Shown piece by piece: positions 53,476-64,000 of a stretch of DNA of 64,000 nucleotides. The stretch lies in the NCBI GenBank assembly GCA_047967505.1, contig CM106540.1. The stretch is one strand, 5' to 3'. Under the pieces are notes generated by a model, which saw nothing but the letters and a program-made list of their open reading frames with translations, did no database searches and had not been told where the DNA came from. This stretch comes from Dipteris shenzhenensis. Its lineage: Eukaryota; Polypodiophyta; Polypodiopsida; Gleicheniales. Made by a program: the position numbers and the translations under genes. The first letter of the stretch is position 1. Each line of letters starts with the position of its first letter.

Positions 53476-55609
53476 TCAACCCTGTAGTAGTTTCAGAGAA
53501 GAAAGGAGAATCCTTCCATTCCTGAAGAAAGAAGCCCTCCTAGCTAAGGCTGCACGGGAGTCCCCCTGCATACCCGTCCATACGGCCATCAGAGTGTGTA
53601 CGATGTCTGTCCAGATACTAGCCAATGTGTGCGAGGGATGAACCTGAGTACCCTCCATAGCCTCTGTGCATCTCGCTCTCCAGATATGCCAGGCTGCTAT
53701 GCTCGCTAGAATCTCCCAAGAAGTATCCACAGAGGCATGTACAGCTGTAAAAGGACGGTGTGGTACCACATCCAACGAACAGGACTCAATCCGATGATGT
53801 CGAACCGAAATGGCCCAAGAGGAGTCAACTCCCTCATAGAAAACCTGAGGTCCTGTAAGAGAAAGCCAAGCCACCGAGCCCCAAGTCATAAAAAGTGGGG
53901 AATGGGCAAAGTGACTGAAAATCCTGGCTATCCCCATCCAAATCAATCTCGCCTGTCTGCAATCCCATAAGCAATGCTGAATAGACTCCGAAGCAGAAAG
54001 GCATCGAGGGCAAGTAGGGTCGGCTCCGAATCTGGACCTCCAAAGGTTCACTGCAATCCCTCCATGGATAGAAAGCCAAAAGAAGATAGTGATCTTTCTA
54101 TTCCTGTGGGATTTCCAGAGCCTCCTCCAGAAGCACCTCTGCTGATCCGCAGTAATACCAAAAGTCTCCCAATGAGGAACTCTGGAGGGTCTCCAACCTC
54201 TACTACTGAGCTGAAATCTCCTGGCATTACTGACCATGTAACGAAAGAAGGGGATGCTCTTCTCTCGATGCCCTGCGTCAATCCACTCCCACTCTCCGGG
54301 GTCCCACTGTAAATACCTGATGGGAACTCCCCCATAGAGCCAAAGCCTCCAAGACCCGGTGGAGAGTAGCGGGGGGTCAGGGTCTAAGAACCACTCTGAA
54401 TCTGATCCCTGCATCAAAAGACCTACAACCCTGATAGGTTGAAAAGCAGACTCAAGCAAGATGTCCTCTGTGGACCTGAGCAATCTGCCACCATCCTGGA
54501 CACTAAAAACCAAAGCATCCTCCTGTGCATCTCGGAAAGCTAAGACCTGAAGCGGAACCCCGCCTCTCGAGAAAGTACCTGCCCAAGTGGAGGAAGTGAG
54601 TGGCATATCATCTGTGTCTATCCAAACCTCTGGAAGGGCTGCCTCAATCTGCAAGATCCTCCCTGCACTCCCTCTGAGATGTCCTGTCAACCTTGATTTG
54701 GTTTCCTCTGGAAGCCTACGGAAAGCTTTCCAAGACCCCAAAGAAGAAGCAGGTCTTCTCTCCCACCTGGCCCACTGCATGTAGAGTGAGGCACCCAGTG
54801 GCCTGCCAAGATCATCTAAAATACTGTCATTCCACATGATGGGTTGCCTATCAATCTCTTCCCGGGAGGAAGGAGGAATCCTCCGAAGAGTGCTTCTGAA
54901 ACTGGCCCAAGCTTTCAGAATGGCAACCATGAGAGGGGACGAAGGTGACCTGAGGTGTGCTGTGGTGAAGATCCATCTAACACTGCTCATCCAGTCTCCT
55001 CCTGAAGAAGGTGTGCACCTCTATATGCTGCTGATAAGAAAGTCCTTCCACGGTTCCTGTCTTGGCATAAGTCCTCGCACCATCAACTTGCAAAGTAAAG
55101 CTCTGCACTGTAAATCTGGATCAATAATATTGAGACCCCCATCCTATGTAGGGAGGATGAGGGTCTCCCAAGCCACCGTGGCTAAGGCATCTGCTGTGCC
55201 ATCAAGCCCACTCCAGAGAAAGTTCCCGATCGGTCTTCTGAGCTAAATGATGCAGTCCCTAGAACGGCACCAACATGAACATACAAACCAGGCTGTGGCC
55301 AAGAGGACATGGTTGACCACCACAACTCTAGAGGCAAGATCCAGCTTGGCTGAGCTCCAAAAGAGAAGCTTCCTTCTGATGCTCTCCAAAACGGGAGCAA
55401 ACTGCTGCGTGGTAGAAATACCCAAGCCGACCTGGCAGCCCAAATACCTGATAGGCACACCCCTCTGAACCCAAGTGAACCCTATGTCAAGCCCCCAAAC
55501 TGGAGTGTCCTCATCACTGATCCAAAAGCCATTGGATTTATGCCAATTTATATGCGCCCCTGCCGCCAAGCAAAATAAATCCAATGCTGTCCTTAAAGAA
55601 GTGAGCGTC
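53476..55609 (-). pseudogene. LINE-2 ORF2, C-terminal part
   Basis: It continues the RT after the catalytic box (INWHKSNGFWISDEDTPVWG, PIRYLGCQVGLG, KLLFWSSAKLDLASRVVVVN), then the long C-terminal region and zf-RVT (CPRCLSASESIQHCLWDC). A TAG at 55243-55245 replaces a CAG of LINE-1. A one-base loss near 53540 shifts the frame in the last ~30 codons. Where LINE-1 has its internal stop (49908), this copy has CAG (near 55056). Confidence 0.93.
55595..55609 (+). repeat. Left TSD of LINE-3 insertion
   Basis: aaagaagtgagcgtc, identical to 62964-62978. Both copies belong to the LINE-2 reading frame. Confidence 0.95.
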
Positions 55610-56430
55610 AGGCAATACCAATAGCAATACAGAGAGGCAGTTTGAGAGTAGGTCCCCTAAGTTTTAAACCAGAGCCCGCAAAAGTTCCTGCGAGCTTCCC
55701 CCTCCCCCGCCGTACTTCTACCTCCCCTAGCCCTCCTCCTCGCCTCGACCCTCCCGCCCGCCGCTGCCGCCGCGCCTCACCTCGCCATCCCCGCCTCACC
55801 TCCGCCCTCACCCTCCCTCGCACCTCCGCTCACCCCCCTCGCAACCCCGTCTCACCCCTCCCCTCACCGCAGCCCCTCCACCCTCACGCTCACACCCCGC
55901 CTCACCCCCGCCTCGCTCCGCCCCCCCTCGCTTCGCTCACCCCTCCCCGCTCCGTCCCCTCTCCCCTTGCCATTCCGCTCCACCGCACCCCACCCCGCTA
56001 CCACTCCGCTCACCCCTCGCCTCCCGTTCTGCCTTCTCACCCCTCGCCTTCCGCCCCCGCCCCCTCTCGCCTCTCCGCCCCTCCGCTCCACCCCTGCCTC
56101 CCCCTCTCGCCCTCCGCCCCCGCCCCCCCCGCCCCTTCGCTCCACCCCACCCCTCCGTCCCACCCCTTCCCCCCACCCCCCGCCCGTCCTCTCGCCCCAC
56201 TCCGCCTCTCCCCCGCCCCCGCTTCCATTCCCGCCTCCCCACCTCACCCGCTCCCCACCCCCACTCCTCCACCCCGCGCCACCCCCGCTTCCTGCCCTCC
56301 CATCCCGCTTCCTCCACCCTCCGCTCTCCATCCTCCCGCCACACCCAGGCTCCACCCTCCCGCTTCTACCCCTCCTTTTTTGGGTGGCAGCCTCTTCCTC
56401 ATCGGAAGCCTCGCAGTGTGTCTTGGCGGT
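55610..56430 (+). promoter_or_regulatory. LINE-3 C-rich 5' UTR
   Basis: After about 60 ordinary bases the leader becomes almost entirely C with T and scattered G/A (55690-56370), with recurring cgcctc/cgctcacccct words. It mirrors the leader of LINE-1 in composition but not obviously in sequence. It is a probable internal promoter region. Pro-rich and Gly/Arg-rich ORFs here are compositional. Confidence 0.65.
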
Positions 56431-58379
56431 ATGGCGGCTCCCTGCCCGGAACCAGAGGCCCAGACGGACCCTCCCTCTCCAGATGCCTACCGCGTCATCC
56501 TGACAGAGCAACAATCATCTCGGGTTCAGGAGGTTGCCAATGACTTTGCCCTTACCTCTGTTTATGGCAGAGTCATTGGACATTCCCCCTCCAGATCAGC
56601 CATCAGGGACTGGCTCCAGTCCACTCTCATGCTAGAGGACGGCCATATTGAGGAGGTGGCCCTTATGGGAAGGGGCATCTTCTGGCTCAAACTCTCCACT
56701 GCGAAAGCTGCGAGCAACCTGTTGCTGGCTCCCCCACGTCAGTGGATGGAAAGATTATCATGATAGTCTCGTGGTACCGTGGATTCAGCGCAGCAGATTT
56801 TGATGCTCGGTTTTGTATACCTCGCCATCCAGTGACGCTAGTTTTTCCAGGTCTTGCTGCTGAGCTGCGGCCGATTGTCAGGGACCTGGGCTCCCACTTT
56901 GGCTGGGTTATGCACGATACTTTCGCCGATGCGATGACTACGGCAGGAGCCCCCCGAGTCCGTGTGGCTATGGCGGATCCTGCGACTCTCCCGGCAGTGA
57001 TCGAGATCGTGACAGATGCCGACAGCATCACCCAGAGCATGGTAGTCACCGGACAGCCAGGACAGTGTCTGAGGTGTCACGGCTTTGGGCACCTAGCGGC
57101 TGTTTGTCCACGCTTCGCCAGCTCTTCTCGGCCTCCCCCGCCCCCCCTCTCCGCCCCCGCCCCCCCCTTCGGGCAGCCACGCCAGGAGGAGCAGAGGCAG
57201 CTGGAGCTCGGACCAGAGTTAGCTGGCAGCTGGACTGAGGTTAGAAGGAAAAGAGGAAAGAACAAGAAGATTTCTGATAAAGGCAAAGAGGCAGAGGTTA
57301 CCCAACCTCTGCAGCTGCACCTCAGAGACCCGACAGGCAGCCGCCCCAGGGACCAGGGAGAGCATCTTCTTCGACGGTAGCCCGCCCTCCACAGCCTCAG
57401 GTCCCCCTCTCCTCCTCTCCCTAGCCTCTCCCCATTCAGCCCCAGTCCATCCCCCATCTGCACCCCATATCTCCCGACCCACAGCTTTCAGCCCCCTCCT
57501 CGTCCTCCTCAGTCTTCTCCCCCTCCTCCTCAGCCCCAGTTCCAGATGCATCCCCTCCCCTCCCCCCCCCTCGCCTCTTTCAGCTCTCCCGCAGAGCTAG
57601 CTGCACTGACGGTTCCTCAGCCGAGGGCAGCCCCCGCTCCCCCTCCTCCTCCTCCTCCGCTAGTCGCCCTTGAGGAGTCTGAGTTGCCTATTTCCCAGCC
57701 TCCTCCCCCTCCCCCTCCGCTGGCAGGACACCCTGAGTCTACACCATCACCAGAGCAGGCTTCTCTGTCCGCTAGCCCCTCAGTGGCAGACTCTGACGGG
57801 CCTCAGCTTCAGGAGAGAGAGCTCCCCCACGACTTTTACAGATCCAGCCCCTGGGACTACTTGGATGTGGCCGACCTCGAGACTTTCCCTGCTTACCTCG
57901 ACATCAGTATCTTCCTGCTCCGCAAAGGGGCGGATGGGAAGATAGCCGCCTTGGCCCCCAGGGATGGCCCTAGCTTTGCTTTCACGTTCCTTAGCGACGG
58001 CACCGAGACCTGGACAGACGACTCGGTCTGGGAGGCTCTCAGAGAGCAGACACATGCTCAGGTTTGCTCCTAGGCCCGTCCGGTGGGCAGCTTCTCGAGA
58101 CTCAGTGGTCCGAGGGTGACGTGCGCCGCCAAACGCTTCAGACTGATTGTGATCCTCAGGCCCCCCCTGTCTTGGCCCCTCCCCCAAGATGTTAGAGCCT
58201 GGATTCCTCAGAAACTCCGTGCCTTCTACGGTATGTCCACCTCAGAGATCTCGAGCTGGCTCGAGAAAGCTTTCATTCATGGTACCAAAGGTCTCTCGCC
58301 TTTGCTGAAGGTGTTGAAGGACGGGCAAGACGACCCCGCTTCCCCCTCCAAACCTTCCCATAAGCATCAGCGCCTCTAG
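56431..58379 (+). pseudogene. LINE-3 ORF1 with CCHC knuckle and extra C-terminal domain
   Basis: ATG at 56431 (MAAPCPEPEAQTDPPSP) is the first ATG before DUF4283-like sequence parallel to LINE-1 ORF1 (SRSAIRDWLQSTLM, LMGRGIFWLKLS). A frameshift near 56745 moves to the frame of 56742-58379, with the knuckle CLRCHGFGHLAAVC near 57070-57110 and a Pro/Ser-rich stretch. A C-terminal part (SPWDYLDVADLETFPAY... WIPQKLRAFYGMS... SWLEKAFIHGTKG) is absent from LINE-1. Stops at 57378-57380 and 58071-58073 interrupt the frame. Total about 650 codons. Confidence 0.85.
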
Positions 58380-58450
58380 TCGGAAATGTCAGCTTCTTCT
58401 TCGACTTCGACCGCGAGCAGACAGTTGTTCGCAGCCTCCCAGTCCTCACC

Positions 58451-59607
58451 ATGAGCCTACACCTCGTATCCTGAAACGTGAACGGGTTTCACTCTTCTGG
58501 CACCCGTGGTCCTAGGAAGCTCATTTTGAGACAGGAACTTCAGCCAGCAGTGATTGGTCGTTTGGATGTACTTCTGCTCCAGGAGCACAAGCTTTCTGCG
58601 GCTCACTCCCGTAGATGCGGGAAGATTCTCCCTGGACGCTCATACTTATTGGGAGCCCTCGATCGGCGCACTGGGGAGGAGTGGCGGTGTCTGTACCTCC
58701 GTGGGCGAGCAGCTAGCTCAGGGAGTTTTCGGTCATGGCACGCTGATACCAGGCCGTGCCCTGTGGGTAGGCCTGGATCTGGAGGGCTCCAAAGTTGGAG
58801 TCCTCAACATTTATGCTCCCACAGATCTCCGTTGTAGAGCCACCTTCTGGAGGACACTTACAGGGATTCTCCCAGACATGGATTCCTGGATTGTTGAAGG
58901 TGACTTCAACAATCTGGAGACCTTGGAGGACCAGCTGGGCAGAGGACCGGAGTTTACAGGTATGTCTCAGGTAGAGCAGTCGGCTTGGGACTCTTTTATC
59001 TTTGCGACAGGAGGAAGGGACAGTTGGCGAGACCCGTCCTTCCGACGTTGGCACGGGAGTTTGTACTTCTCGTGGGGCTTCCGCAGGGAAGGAGGTAGAC
59101 TCCTAGAGAGGCTGGATAGATTTTATGTTAGTGATTGGGCCATCGGCAGAGGCGGTCAGGCGGGTATAGTTCCAGGGACGACACTTTCCGACCATGCGCC
59201 TGTGCTCTTATCATTAGACTCGGCGGCTCAGGCCCTTCCCCCCCGCTCATGCCGGATTCCCGACTCCATTTTCTCGAGGGAGGACGTGCACAGCAGTATT
59301 TGCAGTCTTTGGGACAGAGACGGGCGAGTGCGTGGATCTGGTTGGTTCGGTGGCGCAGGCTTTGCAGGAGTCCAGCCAGATCTGCCAGCTTGCAGCCCTA
59401 CAGGTTCGACAGGATTGGTGGGGCAGAGAGAGAGCTCTTCGGAGGGACCTCGCCTCCATTTAGCGACTCCAGCAGGCATCCCCGGGCTCGGAGGAGCTTC
59501 GGATCCAGGCCCTTCGAGCCAGAGCCCTTCTTGAGGAGACACTCCAGCATCGCTCAGAGTTTTCCTATCACGCCTCTCTCTCCTTTTGGGCCCGGAAGGG
59601 TGACCGG
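58451..59607 (+). pseudogene. LINE-3 ORF2, endonuclease part
   Basis: ATG at 58451, about 70 bp after the ORF1 stop. The first motif SWN is lost to TGA at 58472-58474 (Trp codon). LLLQEHKL follows, then a frameshift near 58610. In the new frame come NIYAPTDLR, EGDFNNLET, LDRFYVSDW and LSDHAPVLL. Another frame change near 59300 and a TAG at 59461 precede the linker to the RT. It is the APE-type endonuclease that would nick the target site. Key Asp/His residues are visible despite the breaks. Confidence 0.88.
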
Positions 59608-62112
59608 ATGTGCAGGGAGTTCTTCAGGACGCATGGCCAGAGAGCTGCAGGTGATCAGCTTCGGAGTCTCAGGACTGCGGAGGGACACATCGTTACGGAT
59701 CCGGGAGAGGTCTTGGGGTTGGCCACTGACTTCTACAGGACCCTTTTCCAGCAGGAGCCGCTTGCCCCTCGTACTCGACGTGCCCGTGAGGAGGTGTGGA
59801 GGCACACTCCATCCCTGGTCCAGCCTAGCATGCAGGCGACGTTGTTGGCACCGTTCACCACGGATGAGATGCTGGAGGCCTTGATGGCCATCGATGGACA
59901 GAAATGCCCAGGTGAGGATGGGCTATCCCGAGCATTCTTCACCTCCTTCTGGGACCAGATCCATCAGCCCCTCCTAGCAGCTCTTCAGAGGATTTTCAGC
60001 AGCGGTTATATGCCAGAGAGCCTTTCCTCGGGACTGATTTGCCTCATCTCGAAGGGAGGAGATAGACAGGAGATCCGTCAGTGGCGCCTGATCACTCTCC
60101 TTACTACTGCCTACAAAATCCTCGCCAAGATGATCAACGCCAGAGTTCGGCCTCTACTCCCAGACCTCATCCATGACACTCAGACAGGCTTTGTCCAGGA
60201 TCGCAGTATCCTGGATAATGTCTTCACCTTTTCAGAGGCGGCGGAGTGGGCTCAGCACAGCGGATCACACCTTGCCATCCTACTTCTCGATTTTGAGAAG
60301 GCCTACGATCGAGTGGACTGGTCCTTTCTGGAGGGGACTCTGGAGCGGCTAGGTTTTCCAGTAGGTTGGATTCAGGGTATTTCAGCTTTGTACAGGACAG
60401 CTTCTAGCAGAGTCATCATTGGAGGCAGGATGGGTGAGCGTTTTAGCTTGGAGAGATCAGTGCGTCAGGGCTGCCTCCTTGCTCCTTACCTGTTTCTCTT
60501 CTTCGTCGAGGCTATGACTTACTACCTTCGGGCGAGGTCTACAGGGATCAGGGGTGCTCGCCTTCCACTCTGGGAGGACACGGAGCTCTTGGACTCGGAG
60601 TACGCGGATGACACAGCCCTGTATGTCCAGGACGATGAGATGATGCTGGAGAGGGTGAGGATGGCCCTGGAGGTCTTCTGCTCGGTTGCGGGTGCGAAAA
60701 TCAACTGGAATAAATCAGTTGGTTTTCTCACAGACCCCGGGGCGTGTTCTCAGTGGGGGAGGTTTTTGGGTTTCAGGTGGATCCCACGGGGACAGACAGC
60801 TAGATACCTTGGTTTTCAGGTTGGCCTGGACATCACGCCAGTTCAGCAGTTTCTTCCGGTGCTAGATTCCATCCGACGGAAGCTGGCTTTCTGGAGCACT
60901 GCTAAGCTTTCCCTTGCAGGTCGTGCCCTGGTAGTCAACCAGGTCCTCCTAGCCACGGCTTGGTATGTGGCTTCCTGTTGGTGTTTCTCGAGATCCAACG
61001 TGGCACAGCTCAGGAGGTTGGTTCGGAACTTCCTTTGGTCCGGGGAGGATGCCCTCAGAGATACCAGAGCCAGGGTAGCTTGGCAGACAGTCATTCTTCC
61101 ACAGGCTGAGGGTGGCCTGGGGGTCATCGATCCAGAGCTTCAGAGTCAGGCCTTGTTAGGCAAGCTAGTCATCCGCGGTTTGACCCCGGGGGGGCAGACG
61201 TGGAAGATGCTACTTCAGCAGGGGGTCGGTTCTTGTGTCCTGCGCCGAGGTGGAGAGTGGCTACCATCCCTCAGGTGGATCTTCACTTCCGCCCCGCTCA
61301 CTCAGCCCCGTTCCCCACTCGTTCGTAGCCTCCTCATGGTTTGGAGGCGGCTCCGCCTCAGTCTCATTCAGTCCCCTCCTAGCTGTCAGGAGATCAATCG
61401 CCAGCCGCTTATCTGGAACGGTCAGGTCAGAGATGCCGAGGGCCTTCAGTTGGGGGAGAGATCACATATCAGGTGGGATGGCTGGATGAGGGGGCCAGCC
61501 CGGTCCCTTCGAGTTTGGAGAGACACGTACAGACATCTGGAGACGGCTGATCTCGCAGACGCAGCTGGAGGTGCATGGGGAGCCCAGGCGAGACGCACGG
61601 AGATCGACGGCGCGATCCCAGCTGATTGGTTGGTTCCACCTGAGCCTCAGATCCTCATGCCGGGTGACAACCGTTGGCTGGGACAGTTCACCCCCCGTGG
61701 CATCCCACTGGTGGTCGCAGGACGTATGGACGACTCCTCTATTTCCTTCTTCGCGATTATGGGGGATGGACGACTCAGGAGAGAGGATGCACTCATCGAC
61801 CCCCTACTCCCATGGCAGAGGGTTCGGGTCGTAGGCCTTTTGGGAAAGGTTTGGCGTACCGATCCTAGCATTGAGCAGGATCAGATGCAGCTTTGGCGAC
61901 TCTGGCTCTGGGAGGGGCGGGCCTTGTCAGAGCTTGATTGGGACCCAGGAGAGTGGAGTTGGCCAGAGATTGTGACTGGACAGGGACCGACCTCCTTCTT
62001 TGCCTATAGCACGACTCTGGGTAGGCGAGTTCTTGGGAGGATGCAGAGCCGCCCCCCCACCCAGCGGCCCAGCTGGTATGCACAGGGTATTTCCAGGTTC
62101 TTTTTGCAGTAG
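59608..62112 (+). pseudogene. LINE-3 ORF2, reverse transcriptase and following region
   Basis: An 834-codon open stretch carries the complete RT: CPGEDGLSRAFFTSFWD, ISKGGDRQEIRQWR, the DTQTGFVQDRSILDN block, LLLDFEKAYDRVDW, RSVRQGCLLAPY, the catalytic SEYADDTALYV and KINWNKS, then the LGFQVGLDITP thumb region and FLWSGEDALRD. It ends at a TAG (62110-62112) just before the zf-RVT. All RT catalytic residues are intact, and YADD is canonical here, unlike LADD in LINE-1. Confidence 0.95.
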
Positions 62113-62830
62113 AAGGCCTTGTGGGAGAGCTGGCGGCCGCGGAAGATCTCCTACTTCCTGTGGCTTCTTGCCCACAAAGGTCTTCCAGTGGGGAGCTGGT
62201 TGCGGCAGATAGGCTAGGACGGATGCTGTCAGATCTGCCATGAGGATGAGGAGTCACCAAAACACTGCCTGTGGAGCTGTACTCGCGCCCAGGAAGTGTG
62301 AAGGTGGACTTTCGGGATTCTTACTCGCGCAGCACCGGAGCTAGGTTTGATCACTTGGGACGCGTTCTGTTGGTGCAGCACCGCACCTGGTCTCCATCAC
62401 TTATTCGAGGCATGCCAGCAGGACCCCACTTTCCTTATCACACAGGGGACGTGGGGTCCGCTCGAGGGTATCCCGCAGCACCTAGCAGAGGCTGATACAG
62501 GAGTTCAGGAGAGGCAGCCAGTTTGGTAGATTATTAGCAGCATCGCAGGGTGGCACATTTGGACCTCGCGTTGCGCGCAGATCCTCGGCGGCACCTCCTT
62601 ATGGACTACCCAGATCATGACGGATATTTGGAGCGAGATTATTCATACCCTCAGAGGCCAGTGGGACCAGATTCAGGGAGATTCCCGGGCCGGCCGGGAG
62701 AAGCGGAGATGCTTCCTCCGGGCTTGGGACACACAGGGCCTCTTCTTCGAGCAGACTTCGCAGGGCCTTCGGTGGCGCTACTCACCACCCCGATGGCTGT
62801 TCATTCACACTCGCCTTATCCCTCCGTGAG
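62113..62830 (+). pseudogene. LINE-3 ORF2 C-terminus with zf-RVT
   Basis: After the stop the reading continues with ISYFLWLLAHKGLP, then a zinc-cluster-like CQICHEDEESPKHCLWSC near 62228-62280 and a Trp-rich tail (IAGWHIWTSRC, LRGQWDQIQGD) to a TGA near 62827. Further stops and frame shifts occur near 62216, 62300 and 62527. The order equals LINE-1, where this part is intact. Confidence 0.82.
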
Positions 62831-62963
62831 AGGTGATTTATTTTTGTACCTTTTAGGGCTGTGTCCGATTTGTGAACGCAGCCCGTCAGCTACAAGCTGA
62901 CCTTTGTATCTTGCTCTCGAAGTAATATAATTAGCACTATTTTTTCGGCAAAAAAAAAAAAAG
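62831..62963 (+). other. LINE-3 3' UTR with perfect 7-bp hairpin and A tail
   Basis: gtcagct-aca-agctgac at 62886-62902 can form a 7-bp stem about 45 bp before the A run (62950-62962). Hairpins near the 3' end are known in some LINEs as reverse transcriptase recognition elements; this role is inferred only. Confidence 0.75.
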
Positions 62964-62978
62964 AAAGAAGTGAGCGTC
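62964..62978 (+). repeat. Right TSD of LINE-3 insertion
   Basis: aaagaagtgagcgtc, identical to 55595-55609. Confidence 0.95.
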
Positions 62979-64000
62979 TGTGGAGAGGCATCCAAATAAA
63001 TTGTTGTGTCATCAGCCAACTCACTGTCAAGTAGCTCCTCTTCCCTTCTGATGGGAAGTCTCAGCCCAAAGATGTCAGCTTGAGATCTAACATAGATACT
63101 CATAGCTTCGGCCACGAACAAAAAAAGGAAAGGAGCAAGGGGGCCTCCCTGACGGACTGATCTCGAAATCTGAAATCTCTCACCCCTTACCCCACCAATA
63201 AGTACCTGGCTATGGGCTGATCTGTACAAAGAGGAAACACCTCTGATCCAAACATCAGTAAATCCAAAGCGTAGAACGGTGCCCTCCAAAAAACCCCAAT
63301 CTACTCTGTCATAAGCTTTTTCAAAATCCAATGGCAAGATTCTGGCCACTCTGCATGGCCCACTCTGAAGCTTCCCAGAAAGAAAAAATGTTATCAAAAA
63401 TACTTCTGCCATGCACAAATCCCGTCTGAGTGTCATGAATAAGATCAGGGAGAAGTGGCTGCAATCGGAGGCTGATAGCCTTGGCTAGAATCTTGTAACA
63501 AGTCCCCAGAAGTGTGATAGGCCTCCACTGGGACACTAAATTTCTGCTACCTCCTTTTGGGATAAGGTGGATGAGACCCTCTGTAAGCGACCCAGGCATC
63601 TCGCTAGAGTCCCAAATGGCCTGCATGGCTGAAGTAATATAGTCTCCAATCATATCCCAAAATGCAATGAAAAAAGACGGGGTGAGGCCATCTGAACCTG
63701 GGCACTTGCCCTTGTGAAGGGCTGAAAGTGCAGTCCTGAACTCTGTGTTGGTGAAAGGTGCGTCGAGTAGAACATGCATATCCGGATTCACCAACACAGG
63801 GATACTCTACCAAATAGCCTGTCTAGCATCCTCTCTATCGTGTGTCTCAGGATCAGCAGTAAGAAGGGTGGCATAGAAATCTGAAGCTATGCGTAAGACG
63901 TCATCAGGCTCTGTCTGTAAAACCCCATGTGAGTCAATAAGCTGGGATACACTCTCTCTACTATGTCTAGGGCCAAGAGTAGAGAAAAAGTGTTTATTGA
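62979..64000 (-). pseudogene. LINE-2 ORF2, RT N-terminal and catalytic part
   Basis: It resumes exactly where 55609 left off. On the minus strand from right to left are the FYATLLTADPETHD segment, a TAG at 63807-63809 (CAG in LINE-1), CPGSDGLTPSFFIAFWD, IPKGGSRNLVSQWRPI, DTQTGFVHGRSIFDN, an 8-bp deletion near 63335 that shifts the frame, LDFEKAYDRVDWGFL, RSVRQGGPLAPF and SELADDTTIYLD. It shares the unusual LADD box with LINE-1. The window ends before the endonuclease. Confidence 0.93.

Larger units (their letters stand above)
55610..62963 (+). mobile_element. Diverged full-length L1-clade LINE (LINE-3)
   Basis: 7.35-kb element with C-rich 5' leader, long ORF1, ORF2, 3' UTR and an A tail at 62950-62962, bounded by a 15-bp TSD within LINE-2. 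Domain order equals LINE-1, but the proteins are clearly diverged. Several stops and frameshifts are present, although the RT core frame is long and open. Confidence 0.96.
53322..64000 (-). mobile_element. LINE-2, same family as LINE-1, split by LINE-3
   Basis: Minus-strand LINE with its A tail at 53322-53333 (T run on the plus strand). ORF2 sequence is present up to 55609 and resumes at 62979 through the window end. The 5' part with endonuclease and ORF1 lies outside. Protein sequence is very close to LINE-1. Inactivated by stops, small deletions and the insertion of LINE-3. Confidence 0.95.

Noticed and set aside
55642-56430. Proline/arginine-rich extension upstream of LINE-3 ORF1
   Set aside because: It is an artefact of the C-rich leader; recognisable ORF1 sequence starts at the ATG at 56431.

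Overview
This 64 kb window looks like intergenic DNA from a large, transposon-rich plant genome. The evidence is the element types: Ty1/copia elements with initiator-Met-tRNA-type primer sites, Ty3/gypsy elements, one of them with a chromodomain-like tail, and L1-clade LINEs whose ORF2 ends in a zf-RVT domain. A gymnosperm or another big-genome plant is plausible, but the sequence does not settle it. I found no convincing host protein gene, tRNA, rRNA or CRISPR. Nearly every coding stretch is a transposable element (TE) fragment, usually broken by frameshifts and stops.

Layout. 1-5030 (+): Ty3/gypsy pol relic, an unrecognised ORF, then a gag relic. 5790-7680 (+): Ty1/copia relic with a large internal deletion and a three-copy internal repeat. 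8295-13889 (-): complete Ty1/copia element with 328-bp LTRs and a perfect 5-bp target-site duplication (TSD). 14378-23050 (-): old LINE relic, split by a second complete copia element (16999-22863, 184/185-bp LTRs, perfect TSD). 23050-27180: low-coding DNA with short tandem repeats and one inverted repeat. 27185-27430 (-): 5'-truncated LINE tail. 27950-35640: a mosaic of copia LTR, leader and gag pieces in both orientations, a gypsy integrase with a duplicated chromodomain segment, and copia and gypsy RT fragments joined together.

35675-39480: an extremely purine-rich block, including about 2.8 kb of a ~48-bp minisatellite. 39490-51663 (-): a large Ty3/gypsy polyprotein relic; the minisatellite lies where its 3' untranslated region is expected. 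A near-complete LINE (44967-51639, +) sits a few codons into this polyprotein and is bounded by a 14-bp TSD. 52784-52978: LTR fragment matching the LTR at 31901-32095. 53322-64000 (-): a LINE of the same family as the 45-51 kb one, split by a third, more diverged LINE (55610-62963, +) with a 15-bp TSD.

The elements do not form a cellular pathway. They are successive nested insertions whose order can be read from the TSDs. The most notable points are the ATGA overlap between LINE ORF1 and ORF2, the C-rich and partly tandem-repeated leaders of both LINEs whose 5' ends are visible, the 48-bp minisatellite beside the gypsy integrase, and inactivating stops that look like CAG-to-TAG transitions. 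I did not find clear evidence of a new non-TE system.
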